From NCBI GenBank assembly GCA_900762125.1, contig CAAFFL010000228.1:1-14979 (forward strand): 14,979 bases of DNA, read 5' to 3'. The notes below the pieces were generated by a model, which was not told the DNA's origin, did no database searches, and saw nothing but the letters and a program-made list of their open reading frames with translations. This document shows positions 1 through 7,734 of this stretch, one piece after another (position 1 is the stretch's first letter; every line of letters starts with the position of its first letter). The position numbers and the translations under genes were made by a program. The DNA is from an uncultured Prevotella sp. Lineage in GTDB: Bacteria; Bacteroidota; Bacteroidia; Bacteroidales; Bacteroidaceae.

Positions 1-374
1 CCCCTACCCTTCTCCGCAGAGAACAGTTCTCCTGTACGGGGAAGGTATACCACGCCCATCACCACCTCGTCCTGATGTTTCAGCGCCACGCTGATGCCGC
101 ACTGGTCGATGCCACGAGCGTAGTTTGCCGTGCCGTCGATAGGATCGATGATCCATGTATCCTCGCCCTTGAGCTGGTGTACGTCCTCCTCCTCGCACAG
201 GAACCCGCTCCCCGGCAGCAGCTGCGACAGCCGCTCTTTCAGGAACGCCTGCACGGCGATGTCCGACGATGTGACGATATTCGCATATCCACCTTTCTGC
301 GTGATCTCGAACGTGTCGTTCTGCATCAGCTCAGCTGCTTCACGGACGATTCCTATCAGTTTTTCTATTGACAT
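1..374 (-). CDS. Inositol monophosphatase family protein (N-terminal part, cut by window edge)
   Basis: Only the first 124 codons lie in the window; the gene runs off the left end. Translation from the ATG at 374-372 begins MSIEKLIGIVREAAELM and contains the family's metal-binding signature: an acidic stretch (LCEEED, residues about 59-64) followed by DPIDGTANYARGI (about residues 77-89). This is the DPIDGTxN motif of Mg-dependent inositol monophosphatase-like phosphatases (IMPase/SuhB/CysQ superfamily), where the aspartates bind the two or three catalytic metals. The substrate cannot be decided: inositol-1-phosphate and related sugar phosphates are the family's usual ones. No signal peptide, so cytoplasmic. 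It lies 65 nt downstream of the transglutaminase-like gene on the same strand, separated by a hairpin, and I see no clear promoter in the gap, so it may be the last gene of that transcript. Confidence 0.9.
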   Translation of the reverse strand, partial: MSIEKLIGIVREAAELMQNDTFEITQKGGYANIVTSSDIAVQAFLKERLSQLLPGSGFLCEEEDVHQLKGEDTWIIDPIDGTANYARGIDQCGISVALKHQDEVVMGVVYLPRTGELFSAEKGR

Positions 375-390
375 ATCTCGATATTTTATT

Positions 391-412
391 TGACAGACCT
401 TTCTGCCTGTCA
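391..412. other. Intergenic hairpin between transglutaminase-like and IMPase genes
   Basis: TGACAGAC (391-398) pairs with GCCTGTCA (405-412): 8 bp including one G-T wobble, loop of 6 nt. On neither strand is it followed by a clean T run, so it is not a convincing rho-independent terminator. It could be a partial transcript-processing or attenuation site between the two minus-strand genes. Confidence 0.35.
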
Positions 413-439
413 GCTTAGATATTTTGTAAGAGGACGCTA

Positions 440-3073
440 TCACAGCCCTCTGATGGTCTTGAGGATGTCCTCGCCCAGACCGATGGTGTAGCCTTGTCGC
501 ACGAACACCACACGGTCGAAGGTGTCTGCGATGATGAAGACAGGGCTGGGACCATTGGGCGTCAGCTTCATGTTCTTGATGATCTGCCGTCTGATGGCGC
601 CATCCGTGTCGATGCCAAAGATCGTCCGCGCCGGCAGCTGTCCATAGTCAGCGGCACAAAACCGCCGCGCATCCGCCTCACTGTTAAAGAGTAGCACGAG
701 CGGCCGTCTCCAGCTGTCCAGTTCCTGACGCATCTTGCTGATGTCGCGCAGGGCATGGTTCGTTGGCTCCTGTCCCGGCGCGATGATGCCCACGACATAG
801 TAGCCGCGTCCCGTCTGCGAGAGCAAGCTTACCGTCTGGCCATCGTGATTGAACCGTGACTCGCTGCTGAACGTTCCGATGACGCTCACCTTGTCCGATG
901 ACGAGCGCATGACCAGCGGCACACGTGTCGTCTGTCCCTCACGTACGGTGAACAGCCGCCATGTGGCCATTACGCTGCCACTGGCCAGCCGTGTGCCGGT
1001 GACGAGAAGATAGGTGCCAGCGTCGAGTGACGTCCCGTCGCGGAACGTGCTTGCCCAGCTCGTGCCACCACCCATGTCCACCTGTCCCTCGTCGAAGTTG
1101 AGCAACGTGGCATGTCCGTTGTCCACACGGCAGATGGTGAAGTGGCTATAGTAGAGCGGATTGTCGAGGAAGGCTGTCGGTGTGAAGTCCAGCACCAGTC
1201 TGCCCTGCCGCGCTGTCTGTTGTGTCGTGGCCTCGAAATCGACATCGACCCATTGTCCACCTTTCTTATATTGCACTTTACCTGTTACCACATCCTTCCG
1301 TGCCTCGATGCCCAGACTGCGTGCCACGCTGACCAAGAAGATGTCACGTGACCGACTGTCGGTGAGACGCGAACGGTATACCCCCACGGGCGTCTGAGCG
1401 ATGCTCAAAGCCCGTTTGTCCGGGTTCAGGCGTATGCTGTCACGCACCCAGGCAACCAGGCGGGACGGATCGTCACAAAATGTGGCAGCCTGCGGGGCAA
1501 AGACCTTCGCAAAATACTGCTTGTAGGGCGCTGTGATCATCTCATCCTCCACACGAGGACATAGCTGGTCGCTCTTCGCGCTGTAGTTGTCCTCCAGAAT
1601 GTCCATGGGCATATCCCGCAGGTCTTTGTCACTCAGTGTTGCGAGTAATGCCAGCGCCCTGGCGCCCATGGCGTCCCGTAGCCGCTGGTCTGTGCTGTTG
1701 AGGATCAGCGGCGAGTGACGGCGATGACGTTTGACGAACGCTTCGATGGTCCGCCAGTTTCCTCTGGCCTTCTGCAGGTACTGTCCCAGCTGCGTCTCCG
1801 TCTCTCCCTGATAGAACGTTGCCTCGTACGCCTTCCGGATGCTGTCCTCCCTGTCTGTCCGCTGTTTGTTGGCCGCAGCCTGCTCCGTTGTCACTGCCGG
1901 CAGCAGGGCATGCTCTGCCGGTGGCACGATGTCGATGTCGTGGATGTCGCTCACCTGTGTAGTGTGGTCGGTCGTGGCGCCATGGTCGAGGACGATGGTG
2001 ACCTGTCGGTCCTTGCCGAAGGAGCAACGGCGGAAGCCGTAGCGTCCGCCCTTGGATGCCCACACCACCATGTCACCCAGTCCGGCGGAGAGGAATATCT
2101 TCCCTTCGGCATCGGTGTATTTGTTCACGGCAGTATAGAACTCGGCATAGTTGTAGATCTTAAACTCCACGCGAGCGTCAGGCACAGGGTTCCCTTTGGT
2201 ATCCGTGACGGTGAAGTCTACCCGTGCCGATGAGCCATAGTTGTCGATGAGGTTGATCTCGGTATAGTTGCTTGTGCGCAACATCACCTCCTCCGGGCCA
2301 CGGTAGTCGCCAAAGGCCCGGGTGTGCATCAACAAGGCTCGCGATGCCGGTGCATTGAACCATCCCAGGTTGAGGACTGGCTCAGGCTCACAGGCACCCA
2401 TGAACCACCACCTGCCGTCGGCCCACGCTTCCACCCAGGCATGGTTGTCGTCGGTGTGCGCCCATCGTGGCGTATACACCTGCCGTGCGGGGATGCCGAC
2501 AGCGCGAAGTGCAGCCACGGTGAATGTGCTCTCCTCACCACAGCGGCCCAGCGCATTGCGCATGCAGGCCAGTGGTGACAGCGTGCGGGCGTCCGACGGC
2601 GCGTAGGTGACATGCTCGTGGCACCAGTGGTTCACCTCCAGAATGGCGTCCTTCATCGACAGTCCGCGCACCCGTTCCCGCAGCATGCGGTAGAACACCA
2701 CCCGTGCGCTGTCGAGGTTCTCGTTGTTCACCCTCAGCGGCAGCACAAAGTGGCGATAGAGCAGCTCCGGCACCGCATCGCCCCACGGCATCTGCCGACG
2801 TGCCCGCTCCGTGGCACGGATGTTGTCCAGGAAGAACCGGGTGGGATAGTCCGTGCAGTCAGCCACTGGCATGTAGGCATAGAGGAAATGCAGCTGGCGC
2901 ATCTCTTCAGCGGTGGCATGCAGTCCCGTCGTGTCGCAGAACTGTTGGCCGATGAGCTGCATCTTCTCCTGAAAGGCAGCCTCTACTTCTGCGTCGGTCA
3001 GCGGCGCTGGCTGCTGCTGGGCTCTGGCTGTCACGGTTGCAACCAGACAAAGGATGATGATCAGTCGGTTCAT
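440..3073 (-). CDS. Secreted transglutaminase-like protein with C-terminal thioredoxin-like region
   Basis: 877 residues from the ATG at 3073-3071. I chose this start because it opens a clean signal peptide (MNRLIIILCLVATVTARAQ) and leaves 34 nt after the upstream fucosidase; the frame is open for 37 more codons, but those would overlap that gene and lack a signal. The transglutaminase-like core is at about residues 150-235: Cys178 in GRCGEES and His211 in DDNHAWVEAW are the thiol-protease-like pair. The usual third residue position reads GACEPEP (about 227-232), as in the Bacteroidetes secreted branch. An Ig/carboxypeptidase-regulatory-like beta domain follows (about 283-363, DTKGNPVPDARVEF). 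The last 110 or so residues resemble a thioredoxin fold (PLVLLFNSEADA, then SPVFIIADTFDRVVFV) but have no CxxC. Probably a periplasmic peptidase or amidase-like enzyme; the substrate is unknown. The family assignment is firm, the reaction is not. Confidence 0.85.
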   Translation of the reverse strand: MNRLIIILCLVATVTARAQQQPAPLTDAEVEAAFQEKMQLIGQQFCDTTGLHATAEEMRQLHFLYAYMPVADCTDYPTRFFLDNIRATERARRQMPWGDAVPELLYRHFVLPLRVNNENLDSARVVFYRMLRERVRGLSMKDAILEVNHWCHEHVTYAPSDARTLSPLACMRNALGRCGEESTFTVAALRAVGIPARQVYTPRWAHTDDNHAWVEAWADGRWWFMGACEPEPVLNLGWFNAPASRALLMHTRAFGDYRGPEEVMLRTSNYTEINLIDNYGSSARVDFTVTDTKGNPVPDARVEFKIYNYAEFYTAVNKYTDAEGKIFLSAGLGDMVVWASKGGRYGFRRCSFGKDRQVTIVLDHGATTDHTTQVSDIHDIDIVPPAEHALLPAVTTEQAAANKQRTDREDSIRKAYEATFYQGETETQLGQYLQKARGNWRTIEAFVKRHRRHSPLILNSTDQRLRDAMGARALALLATLSDKDLRDMPMDILEDNYSAKSDQLCPRVEDEMITAPYKQYFAKVFAPQAATFCDDPSRLVAWVRDSIRLNPDKRALSIAQTPVGVYRSRLTDSRSRDIFLVSVARSLGIEARKDVVTGKVQYKKGGQWVDVDFEATTQQTARQGRLVLDFTPTAFLDNPLYYSHFTICRVDNGHATLLNFDEGQVDMGGGTSWASTFRDGTSLDAGTYLLVTGTRLASGSVMATWRLFTVREGQTTRVPLVMRSSSDKVSVIGTFSSESRFNHDGQTVSLLSQTGRGYYVVGIIAPGQEPTNHALRDISKMRQELDSWRRPLVLLFNSEADARRFCAADYGQLPARTIFGIDTDGAIRRQIIKNMKLTPNGPSPVFIIADTFDRVVFVRQGYTIGLGEDILKTIRGL

Positions 3074-3107
3074 AAGCGTATGTCTTATTTCGTTTCTTTG
3101 CAGATGC

Positions 3108-4442
3108 CTAACGCAGGGTGACCTCCACGATGGTGTCGATGCCTGTCGGTGTAGACGGAAGGGTGATCGTCGTGCCATCACCACTGGCTATGACGCTGAC
3201 CTTCGCGCGACTGTCGAACATCACGGCCTGGCGCACCTGTCTGCGAGGCAGCGGAAGATAGAGCCCGCGGTCCTCACCCTTCAGGATATGCACGTACAGC
3301 GTCTTGCCGCGCTGTGTGGTGACGCCCCAGTCGTGGGGCGCGACGATACCGCCCCGCGTGCCATAGATCGTCGTGCCGTACTGCTGCATCCATTTGCCGA
3401 TGGCCTTCAGGCGTTCCACAGCTTCCGCGGGCAGCTGTCCGTCGGGGCGTGGCCCGATGTTCAGCAGCAGGTTGGCATTCTTCCCCGCGGCCTTCACCAG
3501 GCTCCGGATGAGGAACTCTGCCGATTTATAGTCCTTGTCCGTAATGTTGTATCCCCATGTCTCGTTCATCGTCAGGCATGTCTCCAGTGGCAGCTGGCCG
3601 ATGCCCTGTCCCGAGAGGCCGTGGCTGTTCTCGCCCGGGAGGTCCTGTTCGAAGATCTGTATATCCTCGCCCGCGAAGGGCACCTGATGGTGGTTGTTCG
3701 CCACCATACATGACGGCTGCAAACGGTGGATGAGCGCATACTGCTCGTCGAGACGCCAGTCGAACGGCGTGGCGTCGCTGTCATGATCCCACCAGCCGTC
3801 GAACCATATCGCGCCCAGCGGCCCGTAGCCCGTGAGCAGTTCTGTGAGCTGCTGCTTCATGAAGGAGAGATAGGTATTATAGTCCTGCCGGTCCGTTGGC
3901 CGCCCCAGCACCGTGCCCGTGCGCCCTAAGGGATAGTCCGTGCGGTGCCAGTCGAGATGGGAGTAGTAGACGTGCAGCTTCAGCCCGTATTTCCGGCATG
4001 CCGCCGCCAGCTCCTTCAGCACGTCACGATGGTAGGGCGTGCCGTCGACGATATTATAGTTTGACGTCGCTGTCTTGAACATCGAGAAGCCGTCATGATG
4101 ACGGGAGGTGAATGTGATATACCTGGCGCCCGCCGCCTTGAACGCCTTCACCCACTCCTCGGCATCGAAGCGCGAGGGATAGAACCCATCCGCCAGATGA
4201 GTGTATTCGTTATAGTTGAGCTTCTTGTTGTGCATCACCCATTCGCCATCGCCAAGCATGGAGTAGATACCCCAGTGGATGAAGATGCCGAACTTGTTGT
4301 CGCGGAAGGTCTCCTGCGCCCTGATGATGCTGTCCGTGGGCTCGTAGGCAAGCGCCCTGAGCGGCAGCAGTGCCAGCAGGATGACGATTGTTCGTTGCAG
4401 TCTCTGGTAAATTGTCATTGGTAAAAGTTCTTTACTTATCAT
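3108..4442 (-). CDS. Alpha-L-fucosidase, GH29
   Basis: 444 residues. It hydrolyses terminal alpha-L-fucose from glycans and is probably periplasmic or surface exposed. GH29 landmarks are all present: FGIFIHWGIYSM (51-62), TSRHHDGFSMF (112-122, substrate-binding His pair 115-116), HLDWHR (162-167), the nucleophile Asp215 in IWFDGWWDHD, and NETWGY (293-298), followed by LLLNIGPRPDG (325-335). Length fits a GH29 with a short C-terminal beta domain. The stop is TAG. The longest start (4442) overlaps the cutC stop by 4 nt (ATGA), typical of translational coupling. Met9 (ATG at 4418-4416) gives a more ordinary signal peptide, MTIYQRLQRTIVILLALL, and may be the true start. Upstream neighbour cutC and downstream transglutaminase-like gene are on the same strand with 34 nt or less between them. 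Confidence 0.93.
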   Translation of the reverse strand: MISKELLPMTIYQRLQRTIVILLALLPLRALAYEPTDSIIRAQETFRDNKFGIFIHWGIYSMLGDGEWVMHNKKLNYNEYTHLADGFYPSRFDAEEWVKAFKAAGARYITFTSRHHDGFSMFKTATSNYNIVDGTPYHRDVLKELAAACRKYGLKLHVYYSHLDWHRTDYPLGRTGTVLGRPTDRQDYNTYLSFMKQQLTELLTGYGPLGAIWFDGWWDHDSDATPFDWRLDEQYALIHRLQPSCMVANNHHQVPFAGEDIQIFEQDLPGENSHGLSGQGIGQLPLETCLTMNETWGYNITDKDYKSAEFLIRSLVKAAGKNANLLLNIGPRPDGQLPAEAVERLKAIGKWMQQYGTTIYGTRGGIVAPHDWGVTTQRGKTLYVHILKGEDRGLYLPLPRRQVRQAVMFDSRAKVSVIASGDGTTITLPSTPTGIDTIVEVTLR

Positions 4443-5197
4443 TCATTATTAGCTAATTTGCAGGCCTCTATGGTCGTCCTGACGCGCCGTGCCGTTGTCA
4501 ATGGCCGCAGGTCCTCATGGGCATCTTCCCGTCCCATATAGACGGCAGCATGCATATAGGAACAGGGGCTGGGAACTCCTTCCCTTGCGGAGAAGTGATA
4601 CTCCGTCACGCCCGTCTCCTGTCGGATTCGCGCGATGTTGTCCTCGTTCACACCACATCCTGCCATGATGATGATCCTTCCGTCAGCCAGCTCCTGCAGA
4701 TGGCGGAGCATGGGGATTCCCTTCTCGGCAGTCGGCTGTTGCCCGGATGTCAGGATGCGGCTGCAGCCCAGACTGATGATGTCCTCCATCGCCCTCTCCG
4801 GCTGAGGACAACGGTCGAAGGCGCGGTGGAACGTCACGCTCATCTTCCCGGCATGCGACATCAGCATCCGGCATGCAGACATGTCGACGTCGCCCTCAGG
4901 GGTCAGACAGCCTATGACCACGCCGTCTGCGCCAAGATCCCGGCAGACGTCGATGTCCATGGCCATGCGGTCCAGCTCCTGCTGGCTGTAGGAGAAGTCG
5001 CCGCCGCGAGGTCGGATGATGACATGGAGACGTGTGGCCTTAAGCAGCAGCCTTGCCTGCGCGATCTCCCCATACGATGGCGTCGTGCCACCCTCGGGGA
5101 TGCCCGCGCAGAGCTCCACACGGTCAGCGCCAGCCTCCTGTGCTGCCAGCGCGCTCTCTACGCCATTGGCGCAGATCTCGAATGATAACTTTTCCAT
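4439..5197 (-). CDS. cutC: CutC family protein (copper homeostasis)
   Basis: 252 residues, the normal length for the family. CutC is a cytoplasmic TIM-barrel protein named for copper tolerance in E. coli; its biochemical role is still disputed, so only the family call is firm. Visible motifs: FEICANGVESALAAQEAGAD at the N-terminus, RVELCAGIPEGGTTPS (26-41), IRPRGGDF (61-68), VTFHRAFD (121-128), ILTSGQ (148-153) and MAGCGVNEDNI (178-188). No signal peptide. The stop codon overlaps the first codon of the fucosidase gene, and the DUF4251 gene ends 40 nt upstream, so it is almost certainly co-transcribed with its neighbours. No promoter-like TAnnTTTG is visible in that 40-nt gap. Confidence 0.95.
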   Translation of the reverse strand: MEKLSFEICANGVESALAAQEAGADRVELCAGIPEGGTTPSYGEIAQARLLLKATRLHVIIRPRGGDFSYSQQELDRMAMDIDVCRDLGADGVVIGCLTPEGDVDMSACRMLMSHAGKMSVTFHRAFDRCPQPERAMEDIISLGCSRILTSGQQPTAEKGIPMLRHLQELADGRIIIMAGCGVNEDNIARIRQETGVTEYHFSAREGVPSPCSYMHAAVYMGREDAHEDLRPLTTARRVRTTIEACKLANNE

Positions 5198-5237
5198 GTT
5201 ACTCTTTTAGTTTTATTTTCCCATTGTAGCTGATTGG

Positions 5238-5693
5238 TTAGCGCTCCCGGGACTGCAAGTAGATGGTGGCGTTGCCGTTGTCGAACACCTCTATCTGATA
5301 TACGTAGCTGTCCTCGTCATTCTCCACCTCGGCCATGACGCGGGTCATGTCCGCCTTGGCTCTCGTGGCAGCATAGCGGCGCAACGGCGCAGAGAAGTTC
5401 AGACCTTTACCCCCACCGTAGGGCACGTTATATGCCCGGCCAAAGAACGGCAGGTAGGAGATCAGGGAGTCGTTGCGAATCTCCAGCGAATAATTACCGG
5501 TGACGTTCACTGCGCGTCCTCTCTGCGGGTACATCATATTGATGTCTATGACGTAAGCCCTATCCGCAAGCGCCTGTTCCACCTGTGCCGCTATGCGCGC
5601 CTTCTCCTGTTGCCTGTCTGCCGTCGTCGCGCATCCGCTGAGCATCAGCGCGCAGGCTACGACAGAAAATATTGCCATTCTCATATAACTCAT
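5238..5693 (-). CDS. DUF4251-family lipoprotein
   Basis: 151 residues. The N-terminus is a lipoprotein signal peptide ending in LMLSGC, with the lipidated cysteine at residue 21. The mature part has the pattern I associate with the Bacteroidetes DUF4251 family: a helical lead (QEKARIAAQVEQALADRAYV), then INMMYPQRGRAVNVTGNYSL, SLISYLPFFGRAYNVPYGGG, and a C-terminal strand set ending in NATIYLQSRER. The function is unknown; a small periplasm-facing or outer-membrane anchored beta protein is all that can be said. Met1, Met4 or Met6 could each be the start; Met1 is used here. It sits 40 nt upstream of cutC and 110 nt downstream of the DUF2238 gene. Confidence 0.85.
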   Translation of the reverse strand: MSYMRMAIFSVVACALMLSGCATTADRQQEKARIAAQVEQALADRAYVIDINMMYPQRGRAVNVTGNYSLEIRNDSLISYLPFFGRAYNVPYGGGKGLNFSAPLRRYAATRAKADMTRVMAEVENDEDSYVYQIEVFDNGNATIYLQSRER

Positions 5694-5720
5694 ATTCGTT
5701 TCTTTGTTAGTGTAGTATGT

Positions 5721-5751
5721 CTTAGCTGCGCAAAGCCTTTAAGCCGCTAAG
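5721..5751. repeat. Inverted repeat in leader of DUF4251 gene
   Basis: CTTAGC (5721-5726) and GCTAAG (5746-5751) form a 6-bp inverted repeat with a 19-nt spacer, 28 nt upstream of the DUF4251 start. The spacer repeats AAGCC twice. It may be a leader hairpin or an operator, or chance. Confidence 0.3.
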
Positions 5752-5766
5752 ATATTTGTTCCCTTC

Positions 5767-5798
5767 AAAGGCACCAGCCTCCTCATGGAGTGTCCTTT
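5767..5798. other. Hairpin just downstream of DUF2238 gene
   Basis: AAAGGCAC (5767-5774) pairs with GTGTCCTTT (5790-5798, one bulged T), and an inner CTCC/GGAG stem (5779-5782 / 5787-5790) can compete or stack. It begins 5 nt after the DUF2238 stop. On the minus strand it is followed by GAAGGGAAC rather than T residues, so it may stabilise the 3' end but is not a standard rho-independent terminator. Confidence 0.35.
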
Positions 5799-5803
5799 AG
5801 CCA

Positions 5804-6448
5804 TCACCTACGGATTGTCTTGCGGTTATGGCGCTGGTGATATAGCAATGCCATGCAGGCCACTGCTGTCAACGTTGATGATACCATCGCAGCTGCCATG
5901 TCTTTTTGCGCGTCCCACATGTCTCCTTGCTGACCATTGAAGTTGTCTGCAGCTTCGGGTGACAGCACCAGCGTGAGCACCCATTCGAAGAGCTCGTAGA
6001 GCATGCTTCCTGTCTGCACCATCAGCCAGGTGACGAACACCGACGTTCCTTGCCTTGCCGTTACCCACCTTCTGACGCTCTGTAGCATCACAGGGAAGAG
6101 CAGGATGCCGTAGGCGAGATGTACGAACCGGTCATAGCAGTTTCGTCTCAGTCCGAGCATGCCGTCTAGGTCCATGCCCGCTAATGTATTCACCCACTCC
6201 TCATAAGGGACGAAGGAATAAATCCATCTCGCCCCGATGATATGCAGGATGGTGAACAGGGCGATACCGAGGAATGATGACCACCACAGACGGTCATGCC
6301 TGATATCCCAGAACAGTGGTGCTAGCAGCAATACTGTCCCGCTCTGTTGCAGCAACTGGTCCTCCGGGTATGGCGGGGTTATAAGCGACAGCACGGTGAC
6401 GGCTATTACCACGCCGACGATGACGGCCTTGCATATCCTACTGCTCAT
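5804..6448 (-). CDS. DUF2238 (YjdF-like) integral membrane protein
   Basis: 214 residues from the ATG at 6448-6446. The frame is open for 25 codons further, but that stretch is arginine-rich, lies inside the acetyltransferase gene, and would hide the first membrane segment; with MSSRICKAVIVGVVIAVTV the protein starts directly with a transmembrane helix and matches the roughly 210-residue size of E. coli YjdF. Hydrophobic segments lie at about residues 8-24, 38-47, 57-72, 110-124, 137-163 and 186-204. The family-typical end motif is QQGDMWDAQKDM (173-184). LAYGILLFPVM (111-121) and YELFEWVLTL (151-160) are also family-like. The molecular function is not known. It overlaps the upstream acetyltransferase by 11 nt, indicating translational coupling. 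Confidence 0.85.
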   Translation of the reverse strand: MSSRICKAVIVGVVIAVTVLSLITPPYPEDQLLQQSGTVLLLAPLFWDIRHDRLWWSSFLGIALFTILHIIGARWIYSFVPYEEWVNTLAGMDLDGMLGLRRNCYDRFVHLAYGILLFPVMLQSVRRWVTARQGTSVFVTWLMVQTGSMLYELFEWVLTLVLSPEAADNFNGQQGDMWDAQKDMAAAMVSSTLTAVACMALLYHQRHNRKTIRR

Positions 6449-6890
6449 AGATAAGATAATGGCTCTCCCGCATGCCCAGCCGGTGGTACACCTCCTGCGC
6501 CGCGGTGTTTCCCTTGTCGACATACAGTCTCAGCGTGCCATTGCCCTCAGCCTCTGCGATGGCCCTGGCAAAGCCAAACAGCTCCCGGAACACTCCCTGA
6601 TGGCGGGACTCCGGCCGCACATACACACTCTGTATCCAGTAGTAGTCGCAGTTGTTCCAATCCGACCACTCTGTGGTGAGCATCATCGAGCCGAGCACCG
6701 TGCCGTCCGCATCCCGTGCCACTAGGTATGTCGCCTTGTCGCTGTCGCTGACGGCAGCCTTCACGCCCTCGCGCACCGTGGCATAGTCCAGCTCCAGGCC
6801 TTCCGACTCCCGGGCCATCGCCAGCTGGAAGTTCACGATGGCCTCCACATCCTCCGGCGTTGCCATGTCGATCTTATACCTGTACTCCAT
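6438..6890 (-). CDS. GNAT family N-acetyltransferase
   Basis: 150 residues, a single GNAT domain that transfers acetyl from acetyl-CoA to an unidentified amine. The fold is visible in order: beta1/alpha1 (YKIDMATPEDVEAIVNFQ), beta2-3 (ATYLVARDADGTVLGSMML), beta4 with motif A (YYWIQSVYVRPESRHQGVF, about 83-101; the acetyl-CoA loop is RHQGVF, a variant of Q/RxxGxG/A), and motif B (GNTAAQEVYHRLGMRESHY, 127-145). No signal peptide, so cytoplasmic. It ends in TAG and starts 6 nt after the stop of the thioredoxin-fold gene; its 3' end overlaps the DUF2238 gene by 11 nt. The substrate cannot be inferred from the sequence. Confidence 0.92.
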   Translation of the reverse strand: MEYRYKIDMATPEDVEAIVNFQLAMARESEGLELDYATVREGVKAAVSDSDKATYLVARDADGTVLGSMMLTTEWSDWNNCDYYWIQSVYVRPESRHQGVFRELFGFARAIAEAEGNGTLRLYVDKGNTAAQEVYHRLGMRESHYLIYEQ

Positions 6891-6896
6891 GGCGTG

Positions 6897-7394
6897 TTAT
6901 CTGTTCACGGCTGCCGGTGTCCAGTTACGGAAGAACCGCAGCACCTTCTCCTTGTTATATCCCTGTCCCTCTTCGAGGAAGCTCGAGTCCTGGATATGGA
7001 TGACCTCTCCGGAAGCATCGAGCACGACGAACACCGGGAAGCCGAAGCGTGCGGGCTCGCCGAGCCGCCTCATCAGCTGCTTTGCCTTCTCCACCTGTTC
7101 CTCTCCCTCCTGCTTTCGGGGATTATAGTTCACGTGGATATACACGAAGTTGTCGGCTATCACCTTGCTGATCGTGCTGTCACGGGTGATGAAGTCCGCG
7201 AATCGCAGGCACCACGGGCACCAGTTTCCGCCCACCTGACATACGACGAGCTTCCCTTCGGCTTTCGCCGACACCACCGCCTTGTCGATCTGCTCCATCG
7301 GGTCGATGGTCTCGTCATAGACTTTCTTCAACGTCTGTGCCTGCATGCCCGTCGTGACGAGCATGACAAGCAGTAAGAGGATGATCTTCTTCAT
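6897..7394 (-). CDS. Secreted thioredoxin-fold protein with CPWC active site
   Basis: 165 residues from the ATG at 7394-7392. The open frame continues 16 codons upstream, but that stretch overlaps the predicted promoter, and the chosen start gives a textbook signal peptide (MKKIILLLLVMLVTTGMQAQ). The active site is Cys59-Pro-Trp-Cys62 in GGNWCPWCLRF, and the cis-proline is Pro120 in FGFPVFVVLD. It resembles the thioredoxin_7/DUF255-like group that uses CxWC sites in the periplasm to reduce or isomerise disulfides. The loop YNPRKQEGEEQ (90-100) is long and charged. It is the first gene of the leftward block, 27 nt downstream of a TAAATTTG promoter element, and is 6 nt from the GNAT gene. Confidence 0.9.
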   Translation of the reverse strand: MKKIILLLLVMLVTTGMQAQTLKKVYDETIDPMEQIDKAVVSAKAEGKLVVCQVGGNWCPWCLRFADFITRDSTISKVIADNFVYIHVNYNPRKQEGEEQVEKAKQLMRRLGEPARFGFPVFVVLDASGEVIHIQDSSFLEEGQGYNKEKVLRFFRNWTPAAVNR

Positions 7395-7420
7395 ATATTC
7401 TTTTTTGTTGCTCACAACTG

Positions 7421-7428
7421 CAAATTTA
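7421..7428 (-). promoter_or_regulatory. Putative Bacteroidetes -7 element for leftward operon
   Basis: On the minus strand the sequence reads TAAATTTG, a full match to TAnnTTTG, 26 nt before the thioredoxin-fold start. There is no clear TTG at the usual 19-21 nt upstream, so only the -7 half is well supported. Confidence 0.55.
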
Positions 7429-7550
7429 CGAAAAATCCGCAAGAGTCATTGGAAATAACCAATTAATTGCCCTTATTCTTTAAAAATTTGGTGTTTGCTG
7501 ATGAAAACACCCTGTCTGCTGAAAAAAATGCAGCGCTGGTGATAATGTAA

Positions 7551-7558
7551 TAACTTTG
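7551..7558 (+). promoter_or_regulatory. Putative -7 element for VTC remnant
   Basis: TAACTTTG matches TAnnTTTG and lies 20 nt before the ATG of the VTC-domain remnant, a normal distance. The -33 position reads AATG rather than TTG, so the promoter may be weak or decayed. Its survival suggests the VTC gene's 5' end is genuine and only its 3' part was lost. Confidence 0.45.
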
Positions 7559-7578
7559 TAACATCAAAATTCAGGCGT

Positions 7579-7734
7579 ATGATACAGGATAATATTGACT
7601 ACTTGCTGAGAGACTATGACTCCGTGACTCTTGCTGATATGAAGCGTGTGAGCCTGATGCAGCGCACGGATACGAAGTTTGTTACATCCCGTAAAGCCCT
7701 GTTGCGACTGATTCTTTTGACGGCAAGCTCGTAG
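7579..7734 (+). pseudogene. 5' remnant of a VTC-domain (polyphosphate polymerase-like) gene
   Basis: The ATG at 7579 opens MIQDNIDYLLRDYDSVTLAD followed by MKRVSLMQRTDTKFVTSRKA (about residues 21-40). The MxxVxLMxRxDTKFV pattern is the N-terminus of VTC-domain proteins, which in full are about 230-260 residues and bind or make polyphosphate; the R-x-DTK residues form part of the nucleotide/phosphate tunnel. Here homology ends at about codon 45 (near 7710), and the frame runs into TAG at 7732-7734 after 51 codons. The DNA downstream encodes part of a helicase in another frame. The protein cannot have VTC activity. The 5' end and its -7 element look intact, so it may still be transcribed. Family recognition is confident; whether the junction is biological or an assembly fault is not. 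Confidence 0.75.

Larger units (their letters stand above)
7395..7578. other. AT-rich divergent intergenic region
   Basis: 184 nt between the leftward thioredoxin-fold gene and the rightward VTC remnant. It holds the minus-strand -7 element, a TTGG-N6-CCAA motif at 7449-7462 that recurs at 8288-8302, a 7-bp perfect hairpin GGTGTTT/AAACACC (7490-7496 / 7505-7511, 8-nt loop), and a plus-strand TAACTTTG (7551-7558). The sequence is clearly richer in A and T than the coding DNA around it. Confidence 0.6.

Noticed and set aside
391..412. Rho-independent terminator after the transglutaminase-like gene
   Set aside because: The stem is good, but the minus-strand sequence after it is AATAAAATAT rather than a T run.
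3074..3184. N-terminal extension of the transglutaminase-like gene
   Set aside because: Would overlap the fucosidase gene and bury a clear signal peptide that starts at 3073.
4517..5185. 222-codon plus-strand open frame opposite cutC
   Set aside because: Mirror frame of CutC in GC-rich DNA; composition is biased to His/Arg/Ala and unlike a real protein.
6449..6523. N-terminal extension of the DUF2238 gene
   Set aside because: Arginine-rich stretch lying inside the GNAT gene; the ATG at 6448 starts directly at the first membrane helix.
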